Source: Bosea beijingensis
GTDB lineage: Bacteria; Pseudomonadota; Alphaproteobacteria; Rhizobiales; Beijerinckiaceae
Direction: 5' to 3'
NCBI RefSeq assembly: GCF_030758975.1
Contig: NZ_CP132359.1
Span: 620,001-684,000 of the forward strand
Length of the DNA: 64,000 nucleotides
Position 1 is the first letter of the stretch, and every line of letters begins with the position of its first letter. The translations under genes were made by a program, and so were the position numbers. Under the pieces are notes generated by a model. That model was not told the origin of the DNA. It saw nothing but the letters and a program-made list of their open reading frames with translations, and searched no databases. This document shows positions 17,704 to 28,865 of the stretch, in pieces.

Positions 17704-20661
17704 TCAGGCCGCGAAGGCCTCGTCGAGGAAAGCGTTGAGCTGGGCGAGATGCTTGGACATCAGGCCGGTCGCGGTCGCGGCCGAGGCCGGGCGGCCGACA
17801 TAGCGCGGACGCTTCGACTTGGAGCCGGCATGGCCCAGAACCCACTCCAGATAGGGCTCGACGAAGGTCCAGGAGCCCATGTTCTTCGGCTCTTCCTGGC
17901 ACCAGACCACGTCGGCGCCCTTGAAGCGCGCCAGTTCCTGCGCCAGCGTCTTCAGCGGGAACGGATAGAGCTGCTCGACGCGCATCAGGTAGACGTCGTC
18001 GACGCCGCGCTTCTCGCGCTCCTCCAGCAGGTCGAAATAGACCTTGCCCGAGCAGAGCACGACGCGGCGGATCTTCGAGTCCTTGACCAGCTTGGTGGTC
18101 GACTTGCCCCGCTCGGCATCGTCTGCCAGCACGCGGTGGAAGGTCGAGCCCTCGGCGAGGTCCGCGAGGTCGGAGAGGCAGCGCTTGTGGCGCAGCAGCG
18201 ACTTCGGCGTCATCAGGATCAGCGGCTTGCGGAAGTCGCGCTTGAGCTGGCGGCGCAGGATGTGGAAATAGCTCGCAGGGGTCGAGCAGTTCGCCACCTG
18301 CATGTTGTCCTCGGCGCACATCTGCAGGAAGCGCTCCAGGCGGGCGGAGGAGTGCTCCGGACCCTGGCCCTCGTAGCCGTGCGGCAGCAAGCAGACGAGG
18401 CCGGACATGCGCAGCCACTTGCGCTCGCCCGACGAGATGAACTGGTCGAACACGACCTGCGCGCCGTTGGCGAAGTCGCCGAACTGCGCCTCCCACATCG
18501 TCAGAGCGTTCGGCTCCGACAGGGTGTAGCCGTATTCGAAGCCGAGCACCGCCTCCTCCGAGAGCATCGAGTTGATGACCTCGTAGCGGGACTGGTCTTC
18601 GCGGATATGGTTCAGCGAGGTGTGGCGGGCTTCGGTCTCCTGGTCGATCAGCACCGAATGGCGCTGCGAGAAGGTGCCGCGTTCGCAATCCTGGCCGGAG
18701 AGGCGGACCGGGTTGCCGTCGAGCAGCAGCGAGCCGAAGGCCAGCGATTCAGCCGTCGCCCAGTCGATGCCCTCGCCGGCCTCGACCGCCTTCTTGCGGT
18801 TGTCGAGGAAGCGCTGGATCGTCTTGTGGACGTTGAAGCCGGCGGGAACCGCCGTGATTTTCTCGGTGATTTCCTTGAGCACGTCCGCCGGCACGCCGGT
18901 TGCGCCGCGGCGCGGATCGTCCTCGTCGGCGCGGATCGCCTTCATGCCGGCCCAGCGGCCGTCGAGCCAGTCGGCCTTGTTCGGCTTGAAGGCTTGGCCT
19001 GCGTCGAACTCGATCTCGAGCTTGGCCTTCCAGGCAGCGCGCGACTCGTCGAGTTCGCCGGCGGTCAGCACGCCCTCGGCTTCGAGCTTGGCCGCATAAA
19101 GTTCCAACGTCGACTTGTGGCCGCGGATCTTGCGGTACATCAGCGGCTGGGTGAAGCCCGGCTCGTCGCCCTCGTTATGGCCGAAGCGGCGATAGCAGAA
19201 CATGTCGATCACGACCGGCTTGTGGAACTTCTGCCGGAACTCGATCGCGACCTTGGCGGCGAAGACCACCGCTTCCGGATCGTCGCCGTTCACATGGAAC
19301 ACCGGCGCCTCGACCATCTTCGCCACGTCGGACGGATAGGGTGAGGAGCGCGAATAGCGCGGATAGGTGGTGAAGCCGATCTGGTTGTTGATGATGAAGT
19401 GCAGCGAGCCGCCGGTGCGGTGGCCCTTCAGCCCGGACAGGCCGAGGCATTCCGCCACCACGCCCTGGCCGGCGAAGGCCGCGTCGCCATGAATCAGCAG
19501 CGGCAGCACCTTGGAACGCTCGACGATGTCGCCGAACTGGTCCTGCTTGGCGCGCACCTTGCCGAGCACGACGGGGTCGACGATCTCGAGATGCGACGGG
19601 TTCGCGGTCAGCGAGATATGGACGTTGTTGCCGTCGAACTCGCGGTCCGAGGAAGCACCGAGATGGTATTTCACGTCGCCCGAGCCCTCGACGTCGTCAG
19701 GCGCGAAGGAGCCGCCCTTGAACTCGTGGAACAGCGCGCGATGCGGCTTGCCCAGAACCTGGGTCAGCACGTTGAGGCGGCCGCGATGGGCCATGCCGAA
19801 GACGATGTCGCGCACGCCGAGCGCGCCGCCGCGCTTGATGATCTGCTCCAGCGCCGGAACCAGCGCCTCGCCGCCATCCAGGCCGAAGCGCTTGGTGCCG
19901 GTGAACTTGAGATCGAGGAACTTCTCGAAGCCCTCGGCCTCGACGAGCTTGTTCAGGATCGCCTTCTTGCCTTCCTTGGTGAAGGCGATTTCCTTGTCCG
20001 GCCCCTCGATGCGCTCCTGCAGCCAGGCCTTCTGCTCGGGGTCGGAAATGTGCATGAACTCGATGCCGACCGTGCCGCAATAGGTCCGCTGCAGCACCGC
20101 GACCATCTCGCGGACCGTGGCGAACTCCATGCCGAGCACGTTGTCGATGAAGATCTTGCGGTCGAGATCGGCGTCGGTGAAGCCGAAGGCGGCCGGCGAC
20201 AGTTCCTCGTGGTCGTTGCGGCTCTCGATGCCGAGCGGGTCGAGCTTGGCATGGAGATGGCCGCGCATCCGGTAGGCGCGGATCAGCATGATGGCGCGCA
20301 CGGAATCGCGGGTCGCCTGCTGCACGTCGGCGGCGGAAAGCGCGGTGCCCGCGGCCTTGGCCTTGGCCCCGAGCTTGTCGGAGATCACCTTCTCGACGAC
20401 GGCCCAGTTGCCGTCCAGAGCCGAGACCAGCTCGCCGCTCTGGGCGACCGGCCAGTTCGGCTTCTTCCAGGACGCGCCCTTGGCGTTCTGCAGGACGGCT
20501 TCCTTGTCGTCCTTGAGCGCGCCGAAGAAGCTCTGCCACTGCTCGTCGACCGACTTGGGGTCGGCCTCGTAGCGAGCATAAAGATCCTCGATATAGGCGG
20601 CGTTGCCGCCATAGAGGAAGCCGGTCTGCGCGAGAGCCTCGTTGATGTCCTGGCGAGCCAT
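17704..20661 (-). CDS. sucA: 2-oxoglutarate dehydrogenase E1
   Basis: A 985-residue thiamine-diphosphate enzyme that decarboxylates 2-oxoglutarate in the TCA cycle. The N-terminal segment with NAAYIEDLYARYEADPKSVD matches the E2-binding region of OdhA/SucA. The body has GMAHRGRLNVL and the GDAAFAGQGVVAE ThDP-binding region. The C-terminal third has RHTSLNHI and HGYEGQGPEHSSARLERFLQ. Length is normal. AGGAG precedes the ATG. The gap to sucD carries two hairpins. Confidence 0.95.
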   Translation of the reverse strand: MARQDINEALAQTGFLYGGNAAYIEDLYARYEADPKSVDEQWQSFFGALKDDKEAVLQNAKGASWKKPNWPVAQSGELVSALDGNWAVVEKVISDKLGAKAKAAGTALSAADVQQATRDSVRAIMLIRAYRMRGHLHAKLDPLGIESRNDHEELSPAAFGFTDADLDRKIFIDNVLGMEFATVREMVAVLQRTYCGTVGIEFMHISDPEQKAWLQERIEGPDKEIAFTKEGKKAILNKLVEAEGFEKFLDLKFTGTKRFGLDGGEALVPALEQIIKRGGALGVRDIVFGMAHRGRLNVLTQVLGKPHRALFHEFKGGSFAPDDVEGSGDVKYHLGASSDREFDGNNVHISLTANPSHLEIVDPVVLGKVRAKQDQFGDIVERSKVLPLLIHGDAAFAGQGVVAECLGLSGLKGHRTGGSLHFIINNQIGFTTYPRYSRSSPYPSDVAKMVEAPVFHVNGDDPEAVVFAAKVAIEFRQKFHKPVVIDMFCYRRFGHNEGDEPGFTQPLMYRKIRGHKSTLELYAAKLEAEGVLTAGELDESRAAWKAKLEIEFDAGQAFKPNKADWLDGRWAGMKAIRADEDDPRRGATGVPADVLKEITEKITAVPAGFNVHKTIQRFLDNRKKAVEAGEGIDWATAESLAFGSLLLDGNPVRLSGQDCERGTFSQRHSVLIDQETEARHTSLNHIREDQSRYEVINSMLSEEAVLGFEYGYTLSEPNALTMWEAQFGDFANGAQVVFDQFISSGERKWLRMSGLVCLLPHGYEGQGPEHSSARLERFLQMCAEDNMQVANCSTPASYFHILRRQLKRDFRKPLILMTPKSLLRHKRCLSDLADLAEGSTFHRVLADDAERGKSTTKLVKDSKIRRVVLCSGKVYFDLLEEREKRGVDDVYLMRVEQLYPFPLKTLAQELARFKGADVVWCQEEPKNMGSWTFVEPYLEWVLGHAGSKSKRPRYVGRPASAATATGLMSKHLAQLNAFLDEAFAA

Positions 20662-20692
20662 GATGCTCCTGCCTTCCTTCGCCGCTTAAGCC

Positions 20693-20716
20693 ATGTCCGG
20701 ACCCTTGCCCGGACAT
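20693..20716. other. hairpin in the sucD-sucA gap
   Basis: ATGTCCGG (20693-20700) and CCGGACAT (20709-20716) form an 8-bp stem with an 8-base loop, about 30 bases upstream of the sucA start on its strand. It may modulate sucA expression or mRNA decay. Confidence 0.4.
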
Positions 20717-20781
20717 CCTTTTAGTTCGCTCGGCCGGGCCTCAAGCCCGACCTAATCGTTTCGTAAGCTGAGGCCGCCGGC

Positions 20782-20810
20782 GGCATGGCCGGGATCGCCC
20801 CGGCCATGCC
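20782..20810. other. 12-bp hairpin in the sucD-sucA gap
   Basis: GGCATGGCCGGG (20782-20793) and CCCGGCCATGCC (20799-20810) pair perfectly around ATCGC. It lies 12 bases after the sucD stop. It resembles the REP-like hairpin at 44949-44971 and may stabilise the upstream sucCD mRNA or attenuate read-through into sucA. Confidence 0.5.
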
Positions 20811-20822
20811 GCTCGCGCGATG

Positions 20823-21707
20823 TCAGCCCTTCAACACTTCGACCAAGGTCTTTCCAAGGCGCGCCGGCGAGGGCGAGACCCGGATGCCGGCGGCTTCCAT
20901 CGCCGCGATCTTGTCCTCGGCGCCGCCCTTGCCACCCGAGATGATCGCGCCGGCATGGCCCATGCGGCGGCCGGGAGGAGCCGTGCGGCCGGCGATGAAG
21001 CCGACCATCGGCTTCTTGCGGCCGCGCTTCGCCTCGTCCTTGATGAACTGCGCCGCGTCCTCTTCGGCCGAGCCGCCGATCTCGCCGATCATGACGATCG
21101 ACTCGGTCTTGTCGTCGGCCAGGAACATCTCGAGCATGTCGATGAACTCGGTGCCCTTGACCGGGTCGCCGCCGATGCCGACGGCCGTGGTCTGGCCGAG
21201 GCCTTCGTTCGTGGTCTGGAACACCGCCTCATAGGTCAGCGTGCCCGAGCGCGAGACGATGCCGACATTGCCCGGCTTGAAGATGTTCGCCGGCATGATG
21301 CCGATCTTCGACTGGCCGGCGGTGACGACGCCGGGGCAGTTCGGGCCGATCAGGCGGGTCTTGGAACCGACCAGCGAGCGCTTGACGCGCACCATGTCGA
21401 GCACCGGGATGCCCTCGGTGATGCAGATGACGAGCGGGATCTCGGCATCGATCGCCTCACAAATCGCGTCCGCGGCGCCCGGAGGCGGCACATAGACGAC
21501 CGAAGCATCGGCGCCGGTCTTGGCCTTGGCCTCATGCACGCTGTCGAAGACAGGCAGGCCGAGATGGAGCGAGCCGCCCTTGCCCGGAGATGTGCCGCCG
21601 ACCATCTGCGTGCCATAGGCGATCGCCTGCTCGGAATGGAAGGTCCCGTTCTTGCCGGTGAAGCCCTGGCAGATGACCTTGGTGTTCTTGTCGATCAGGA
21701 TGGACAT
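20823..21707 (-). CDS. sucD: succinyl-CoA synthetase alpha subunit
   Basis: A 294-residue ADP/GDP-forming succinate-CoA ligase alpha subunit. The CoA-binding Rossmann domain includes [18 protein letters not shown]. The phosphorylated active-site histidine is in [13 protein letters not shown], and GPNCPGVV is present. With SucC it makes ATP or GTP from succinyl-CoA. It starts nine bases after sucC ends, so the two are cotranscribed. Confidence 0.95.
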   Translation of the reverse strand: MSILIDKNTKVICQGFTGKNGTFHSEQAIAYGTQMVGGTSPGKGGSLHLGLPVFDSVHEAKAKTGADASVVYVPPPGAADAICEAIDAEIPLVICITEGIPVLDMVRVKRSLVGSKTRLIGPNCPGVVTAGQSKIGIMPANIFKPGNVGIVSRSGTLTYEAVFQTTNEGLGQTTAVGIGGDPVKGTEFIDMLEMFLADDKTESIVMIGEIGGSAEEDAAQFIKDEAKRGRKKPMVGFIAGRTAPPGRRMGHAGAIISGGKGGAEDKIAAMEAAGIRVSPSPARLGKTLVEVLKG

Positions 21708-21716
21708 GTCTGCTCC

Positions 21717-22913
<1,197 letters not shown>

Positions 22914-22991
22914 GTGCTCGGTTTCCCTGACAGCGACAAATGAAGACGAAAAGGCGGCGAAGCGGATCGACGCTCGCCGCCTTCAGTTAGA

Positions 22992-23957
<966 letters not shown>

Positions 23958-24140
23958 CTAGTCCTTTGTTTCTGGCGCGACCATCGATCCGGCTGCTGCC
24001 GGCTTCGACATTCAAAATGCCTTGGCGCTGCGACAGGTCAGCTCCCGGTGGGAGCCGGCCAAACCGTGCGTTCCTTTGGCCCAAACCGGGCTTTTGCCGC
24101 AACCCTTGCCGAAAAAGCGGCTTTTCTCGGGCATGACGCG

Positions 24141-24162
24141 CCTCGCGCGACACCGCGCGAGG
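24141..24162. other. 9-bp GC hairpin in the mdh leader
   Basis: CCTCGCGCG (24141-24149) and CGCGCGAGG (24154-24162) pair around ACAC, about 190 bases upstream of mdh. On the plus strand it is followed by GATTTTT, so it could terminate plus-strand transcripts; on the minus strand it would be a leader hairpin. The remaining mdh upstream region (23955-24274) shows no gene. Confidence 0.4.
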
Positions 24163-24234
24163 CCGATCCCGATTTTTCAATGACTTAGCGGAGGCAATCC
24201 CGCACGCTCGGTTCCATCAGGAACGAAAATCGAT

Positions 24235-24260
24235 AATTACAATTTACAGATATTGTAATT
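24235..24260. promoter_or_regulatory. TetR-type palindrome upstream of the mdh-suc-lpd block
   Basis: A perfect 9-bp inverted repeat, AATTACAAT (24235-24243) and ATTGTAATT (24252-24260). Overlapping it is TTACA-GATAT-TGTAA (24244-24258), a common form of TetR-family operator. The surrounding 50 bases are strongly AT-rich against a GC-rich background. It is 15 bases beyond the TetR stop and about 280 bases before the mdh start. Function is inferred from shape and position only. Confidence 0.5.
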
Positions 24261-24274
24261 GGTAACCGGATTAT

Positions 24275-24874
24275 TCACACGATCCCGTTGCCGAGCACCC
24301 GCAGGATCACCCGGATCAGGGTAGAGAGCCGCGTATCGACCGACGCCTGCGGAACATCCGCCTCCAGCGCCAGCGAGGCCGGATGGATGAAGCGGTTGGT
24401 GGCGTCGATGACGAAGGCGATCGCCCGGTCGCGATCGCGCGGCTCGAACACGCCGGTCGCGATGCCCTCGTCGACCACCCGCTCGAACAGCGCGCGGACG
24501 CGGGTGCGGTTGCGCCGGCTGATCGCGTGCCGCTTGGCGACGGCGAGCGACAAGGCCGCGAAGAGATGCGGCTCCTCGGTCAGCAGGTCGCGATTGGCCT
24601 TGGCGAGCGCCAGGATCAGGCGTTCCAGCTTGTCGTCGGCCGGGTCGGGTCCATCGGCGACATCGGCGAGCCGGCGCTCTGTCGCCTTCAGCCAGACATC
24701 GACGACGGCATCGATCAGCGCGCCCTTGGAGGGGAAGTAGCGGTAGACATTGGCATGGGTCATGCCCGCCTCTTCCGCCACGGCGACGACCGTGAAGCGC
24801 TTCAGCCCGAACTTGCGCAGATGCTCGCCGGCGACCGTGAGGATGCGGGTCTCGCTCGGCTCGCGCTGCGCCAT
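24275..24874 (-). CDS. TetR-family transcriptional regulator
   Basis: A 199-residue TetR repressor. The N-terminal HTH includes TVVAVAEEAGMTHANVYRYFPSKGALIDAV, the canonical TetR signature, around residues 25-55. The C-terminal ligand domain resembles TetR_C members, with FAFVIDATNRF-like helices. It starts three bases after zapE ends, so it is probably translated from the zapE transcript. It may bind the palindrome that lies just past its own stop codon. Confidence 0.85.
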   Translation of the reverse strand: MAQREPSETRILTVAGEHLRKFGLKRFTVVAVAEEAGMTHANVYRYFPSKGALIDAVVDVWLKATERRLADVADGPDPADDKLERLILALAKANRDLLTEEPHLFAALSLAVAKRHAISRRNRTRVRALFERVVDEGIATGVFEPRDRDRAIAFVIDATNRFIHPASLALEADVPQASVDTRLSTLIRVILRVLGNGIV

Positions 24875-24877
24875 CGG

Positions 24878-26056
24878 TCAGGTCTCGACCAGGCCGGTGG
24901 TGTTCCCGCTCGCCGCCGAGTCCGGCCGGCCATGCGGCATCGCCAGGTACTCCTCGGAGCGCATTTCGATCAGGCGGGAGACGGTGCGGTCGAACTCGAA
25001 CGCCTCGCGGCCCTTGCTCGCCCGATAGAGTTCGTGCGGCTCCGCCGCCGCCGAAGCGACGAGCTTCACATGATGCTCATAGAGCGTGTCGATCAGGATG
25101 ATGAAGCGCTTGGCCTCGTTGCGCCGGTCGAAATCGAGGATCGGGATCTCGTCGAGCACCAGCGTATGGAAGCGCTGCGCCAGCGCGATATAGTCGGAGG
25201 CGCCATAGGCTTGCGCACAGAGATCGGCGAAGCCCGCCCGCGCCACGCTGCCGGCAGCCTGCGGCAAGACGAGATCGTGCCCCTGCACGGTGAGCACCGT
25301 GCGTTGGCCCTGCGTCTTGCCCGACAGGGCCTTGAAGGCGGCATCGAGCGCAGCCTGCGCCTTCTCGTCGGCCGGGACATGATAGACCGGCGCGCCGCCG
25401 AGCTTCTCCAGCCGGAAATCGGTACGCGCATCGAGCTTGAGCACCTCGACCTTGGTCTGCAGCAATTCGATGAAGGGCAGGAACAGCGCCCGGTTGAGCC
25501 CGCCCTCGTAGAGCCGCGACGGCTCGACATTCGAGGTCGCAACCACGACGACGCCGGCCGCGAACAGCGCCGTGAACAGCCGCCCGAGGATCATCGCATC
25601 GGCGATGTCGGTGACGGTGAACTCGTCGAAGCAGAGCAGATAGGCCTCGTCCGCAAGATCGGCAGCAACCGGCGCGATCGGGTCGGAATCCTTGACCTCG
25701 CCGCTCTTGATCTTCTGGCGATAGGCATTGATGCGGCCATGGACGTCGGCAAGGAACTCGTGGAAATGCACCCGGCGCTTGCGCTTCACCGGCGCCGCCT
25801 CGAAGAACATGTCCATCAGCATGGTCTTGCCGCGGCCGACCGAGCCCCAGACATAGAGCCCTTTCGGCGCCGCAGCCGTATCCGGCTTCTTGCCGAAGAG
25901 CCAGCCGAGCGCGCTGCCCTTGCGCGCGAGCCGGCGGGCGGCGAGCGTCTCGGTCAGCGCCTGGAGCTTCTTGACCACCGCGACCTGCGCGGGATCGCGC
26001 TCGATGGCGCCCGCCTCGACCAGGGCGGCATAACGGTCGGTGATCGAGGCTGACAT
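24878..26056 (-). CDS. zapE: cell division protein ZapE (AFG1-like ATPase)
   Basis: A 392-residue AFG1/LACE1-type P-loop ATPase. The Walker A is in VWGSVGRGKTMLMD (about residue 70-85), followed by HFHEFLADVHGRI. The Walker B is in LLCFDEFTVTDIADAMIL, and SNVEPSRLYEGGLNR is a sensor-like segment. ZapE is associated with the constricting FtsZ ring in bacteria. It is upstream of, and nearly contiguous with, the TetR gene. Confidence 0.9.
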   Translation of the reverse strand: MSASITDRYAALVEAGAIERDPAQVAVVKKLQALTETLAARRLARKGSALGWLFGKKPDTAAAPKGLYVWGSVGRGKTMLMDMFFEAAPVKRKRRVHFHEFLADVHGRINAYRQKIKSGEVKDSDPIAPVAADLADEAYLLCFDEFTVTDIADAMILGRLFTALFAAGVVVVATSNVEPSRLYEGGLNRALFLPFIELLQTKVEVLKLDARTDFRLEKLGGAPVYHVPADEKAQAALDAAFKALSGKTQGQRTVLTVQGHDLVLPQAAGSVARAGFADLCAQAYGASDYIALAQRFHTLVLDEIPILDFDRRNEAKRFIILIDTLYEHHVKLVASAAAEPHELYRASKGREAFEFDRTVSRLIEMRSEEYLAMPHGRPDSAASGNTTGLVET

Positions 26057-26151
26057 GACGGCGGGCGCTGGCGATCCGGAAAAGACCAGACCGGGTTACG
26101 GCAGCCCCGCACTCACCGCAAGTCCGCAGGGCTGCTTTGGGCGGACCCGCA

Positions 26152-26901
26152 TCATACCGAGAGGGCCGCGAGGAAGTCGCGCGTGCGCGCCTGCCTCGGC
26201 CTCGTCAGCATGGTCTGCGGAGACCCGTGCTCGACAATCTCACCACCAGCCATGAAGGCGACGCCATCGGCGACATCGCTGATAAAGCCGAGTTCATGCG
26301 TCGCCGCGATCATCGTCAGGCCCGACGTGGCAAGGTTGCGCATCACGGCGAGCACCTCGCCTGCCGTGTCCGGATCGAGCCCCGCGGTGGGCTCGTCCAA
26401 CAGCATCAGCCTCGGCCGCGCCGCCGACACTCGCGCGACGCCAAGGCGCCACCGCTCCCCGCCCGAAAGCTCGCTTGGATAGGCATCGCGCCTGTCGGCC
26501 AGCCCGGCCCGCTCCAGCGCAGCCATCGCCTCCGCGACGATCTCCCGTCGCGACAGCCTGAGCTGGCCGAGCGGCCCTTCAAGAATGTGCTGCAGGGCGG
26601 TCATGTGATCGAACAGTTCGGGACGCTGCGAGACCATGCCGACGACAAGACCCTGGCGCGCGGTCTCCGCCTCGATCGATGCTCCATCGATCTGGATCGT
26701 CCCTTCGTCGATCGCCTCGCTCCCGCCGATGCAGCGCAGCAGCGTCGACTTGCCGGCGCCCGGCCGCCCGATGAGGCACAGGATCGCTCCGGGCGCCACT
26801 GCAAGCGAGACGTCGCTCAGCGCCTTCACCTCGCCGAAGCGCTTGCTGACATGGGCGATGGCCACGGCCGCACCAGCCTTCGTGATCTGCGCCGCGCTCA
26901 C
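26152..26901 (-). CDS. orphan ABC transporter ATP-binding protein (amino-acid importer type)
   Basis: A 249-residue ABC ATPase with Walker A GRPGAGKST, Q-loop VSQRPELF, signature LSGGERWRLGVARVSA, Walker B LMLLDEPTAGLDP and the switch histidine in ATHELGF. The closing HGSPQTMLTRP is typical of GlnQ-type polar amino-acid ATPases. The GTG at 26901 is chosen because GGAGG lies seven bases upstream; an ATG at 26934 has no ribosome site. No permease or binding protein lies nearby, so its partner is elsewhere or it serves several systems. Confidence 0.8.
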   Translation of the reverse strand: MSAAQITKAGAAVAIAHVSKRFGEVKALSDVSLAVAPGAILCLIGRPGAGKSTLLRCIGGSEAIDEGTIQIDGASIEAETARQGLVVGMVSQRPELFDHMTALQHILEGPLGQLRLSRREIVAEAMAALERAGLADRRDAYPSELSGGERWRLGVARVSAARPRLMLLDEPTAGLDPDTAGEVLAVMRNLATSGLTMIAATHELGFISDVADGVAFMAGGEIVEHGSPQTMLTRPRQARTRDFLAALSV

Positions 26902-27011
26902 ACCGCGTCCTCCGTGAATGTCGTCGGAGGCCATATCGCCCGATCCGCGGCAAGGCCAGCCCGGCGAAACCTCCTGCTCGGCCGCGCGTTGGCGCTTGAG
27001 GAGGAGGAGCC

Positions 27012-27398
27012 ATGCTCACCATTCTGCCCGCCCCAGACCATGTCGCCGCCTATCGCCTGTCGCAGACGCTGACTGGCGAGGATCTCGACGCGATCATGGC
27101 CGACATCGAAGCTCGGCTCGTCCGCCACGAGAAGCTCGGCATCCTCGCCGACATGACCGATTTCACCGACATGACGCTGGCCGCCGCCTGGAAGGACGCA
27201 CGCTACAGCCTCGGCAAGCTCTGGGAGCTCCGTCGTTTCCCGAAGGAAGCGGTGATCACCGACAAAGGCTGGCTCGCCGGCTTCGTCGATCTGCTCGACC
27301 CGGCGATTCCCTTCGTCAAGGTCCGCGCCTTCAAGCCCGAGGACTACGAGAAGGCGCTGAGTTGGGTCGGCGATATCGAGGGCGGCCCAGACGCCTGA
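27012..27398 (+). CDS. STAS/SpoIIAA-like protein
   Basis: A 128-residue soluble protein matching the SpoIIAA-like (STAS, CRAL-TRIO-like fold) group: YRLSQTLTGEDLDAIMADIEARL, then LGILADMTDFTDMTLAAAWKD and AVITDKGWLAGFVDLLDP. Such proteins are often small stress- or membrane-associated factors of unknown biochemistry. GGAGGAGG just before the ATG is an unusually strong ribosome site. It is divergent from the ABC ATPase and convergent with phoB, whose stop codon is three bases away. Confidence 0.75.
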   Translation: MLTILPAPDHVAAYRLSQTLTGEDLDAIMADIEARLVRHEKLGILADMTDFTDMTLAAAWKDARYSLGKLWELRRFPKEAVITDKGWLAGFVDLLDPAIPFVKVRAFKPEDYEKALSWVGDIEGGPDA

Positions 27399-27401
27399 GG
27401 C

Positions 27402-28109
27402 TTATGCGGCGCCGCCGCGCGCAAAGGTCTCGTCGAAGGCATAGCCCGCGCCGCGTACCGTCCGCAGCGGGTCCTTGGCATCCCCCGGCGTGATCGCCTT
27501 GCGCAAACGCCCGACATGCACGTCGACCGTGCGCTCGTCGATATAGACGTCGCGGCCCCAGACGGCGTCGAGAAGCTGGGCGCGGGAATAGACCCGGCCC
27601 GGCGCCTGCATCAGAAATTCCAGCAGGCGGAACTCGGTCGGTCCGAGATGGAGTTCGCTACCCGCGCGCCTGACGCGGCGCGTCGTACGGTCGAGTTCGA
27701 GATCGCCGGCCGCGAGCAGCCCCGCGACATGGCCGGGCTTCGCCCTGCGAAGAAGCGCCTGGATGCGCGCGATCAATTCCGGCAGCGAGAACGGCTTGAC
27801 GACATAGTCGTCGGCGCCGGTCGCGAGCCCGCGCACGCGCTCGGTCTCCTCGCCGCGCGCCGTCAGCATGATGATCGGCACGCGCTCGGTGTCGCGCCGC
27901 GAGCGCAGGCGCCGGCAGAGCTCGATGCCGGACAGGCCCGGCAGCATCCAGTCGAGCAGGACGAGATCAGGCGTGTGATCGCGCAGATGCAGCTCCGCGT
28001 CGTCCCCCCGCGCGACGCTGTCGACCTCGAAGCCCTCGGCCTCGAGATTATAGCGCAGCAGCAGGGTGAGCGGCTCTTCGTCCTCGACGATCAGGATGCG
28101 TGCGGCCAT
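27402..28109 (-). CDS. phoB: phosphate regulon response regulator PhoB
   Basis: A 235-residue OmpR-type response regulator. The receiver domain has the acidic pair EDEE near the start, the phospho-acceptor in LVLLDWMLPG (about residue 55), a conserved Thr in IMLTARGEE and Lys in YVVKPFSLPEL. The C-terminal winged helix recognises DNA and includes DVYIDERTVDVHVGRLRKAI. It would bind the Pho box before pstS. It is the last gene of the pst block, 13 bases after phoU. Confidence 0.95.
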   Translation of the reverse strand: MAARILIVEDEEPLTLLLRYNLEAEGFEVDSVARGDDAELHLRDHTPDLVLLDWMLPGLSGIELCRRLRSRRDTERVPIIMLTARGEETERVRGLATGADDYVVKPFSLPELIARIQALLRRAKPGHVAGLLAAGDLELDRTTRRVRRAGSELHLGPTEFRLLEFLMQAPGRVYSRAQLLDAVWGRDVYIDERTVDVHVGRLRKAITPGDAKDPLRTVRGAGYAFDETFARGGAA

Positions 28110-28122
28110 GTTGGCTTTGACC

Positions 28123-28842
28123 TTAGTTTCCCGTCACCGCTTCGACCTCGATATTGGTCGTGTCGAGCTTCGGCCGGTTCACATCGAGGGAATCGCCGGT
28201 GACGAGGTAATGGATGGTCTCGGCGATGTTGGTGGTGTGATCGCCGATGCGCTCGATGTTCTTGGCGCAGAACAGCAGATGCGTGCAGAACGTGATGTTG
28301 CGCGGGTCTTCCATCATGTAGGTCAGGAGCTCGCGGAACAGCGAGGTGTAGAGCGCGTCGATCTCGTCGTCGCGCTTCCAGACCTCGAGCGCCTTCTGCT
28401 CGTTGGTGGCGGCATAAGCGTCCAGCACATCCTTGAGCTGGGCCTGCACGAGGCGGCTGATATGCTCGAGGCCGACAACCGCGCGATGCGGCGGCTGGAA
28501 CTGCCCGGCGATGGCGACGGCCCGCTTGGCGATGTTCTTGGCGAGATCGCCGACGCGCTCGATGTCCGAAGCGAGGCGGATCGCCGAGATCAGCTCACGC
28601 AGATCCTGCGCCAGAGGCTGGCGCCGGGCGATGGTAAGCACGGCCTTCTCCTCGACCTCGCGCTGGAGGTTGTCGAGGCGCTGGTCGGCCGAGATGATCT
28701 TCTGGGCCAGCGCGGTATCGCGGCGAACGAGCGCGACCGTGGAATCGCCCAGCATGCGCTCGGCCATTCCGCCCATTTCGGCGAGGCTGCGGCGGATACC
28801 TTCGAGATCGGCGTCGTAGGAACGGACGATGTGTTCAGTCAT
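28123..28842 (-). CDS. phoU: phosphate-specific transport accessory protein PhoU
   Basis: A 239-residue all-helical protein with the two PhoU repeats. Metal-binding signatures are present as SDIERVGDLAKNIAKRA and NIERIGDHTTNIAETIHYLVTG. PhoU links PstSCAB status to PhoR and restrains Pho activation when phosphate is plentiful. The ATG at 28842 is chosen because GGAGG lies about eight bases upstream; the longer open frame to 29154 overlaps pstB out of frame. pstB ends 23 bases upstream. Confidence 0.95.
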   Translation of the reverse strand: MTEHIVRSYDADLEGIRRSLAEMGGMAERMLGDSTVALVRRDTALAQKIISADQRLDNLQREVEEKAVLTIARRQPLAQDLRELISAIRLASDIERVGDLAKNIAKRAVAIAGQFQPPHRAVVGLEHISRLVQAQLKDVLDAYAATNEQKALEVWKRDDEIDALYTSLFRELLTYMMEDPRNITFCTHLLFCAKNIERIGDHTTNIAETIHYLVTGDSLDVNRPKLDTTNIEVEAVTGN

Positions 28843-28865
28843 GGCATTGCCCTCCACGGCGTCGC

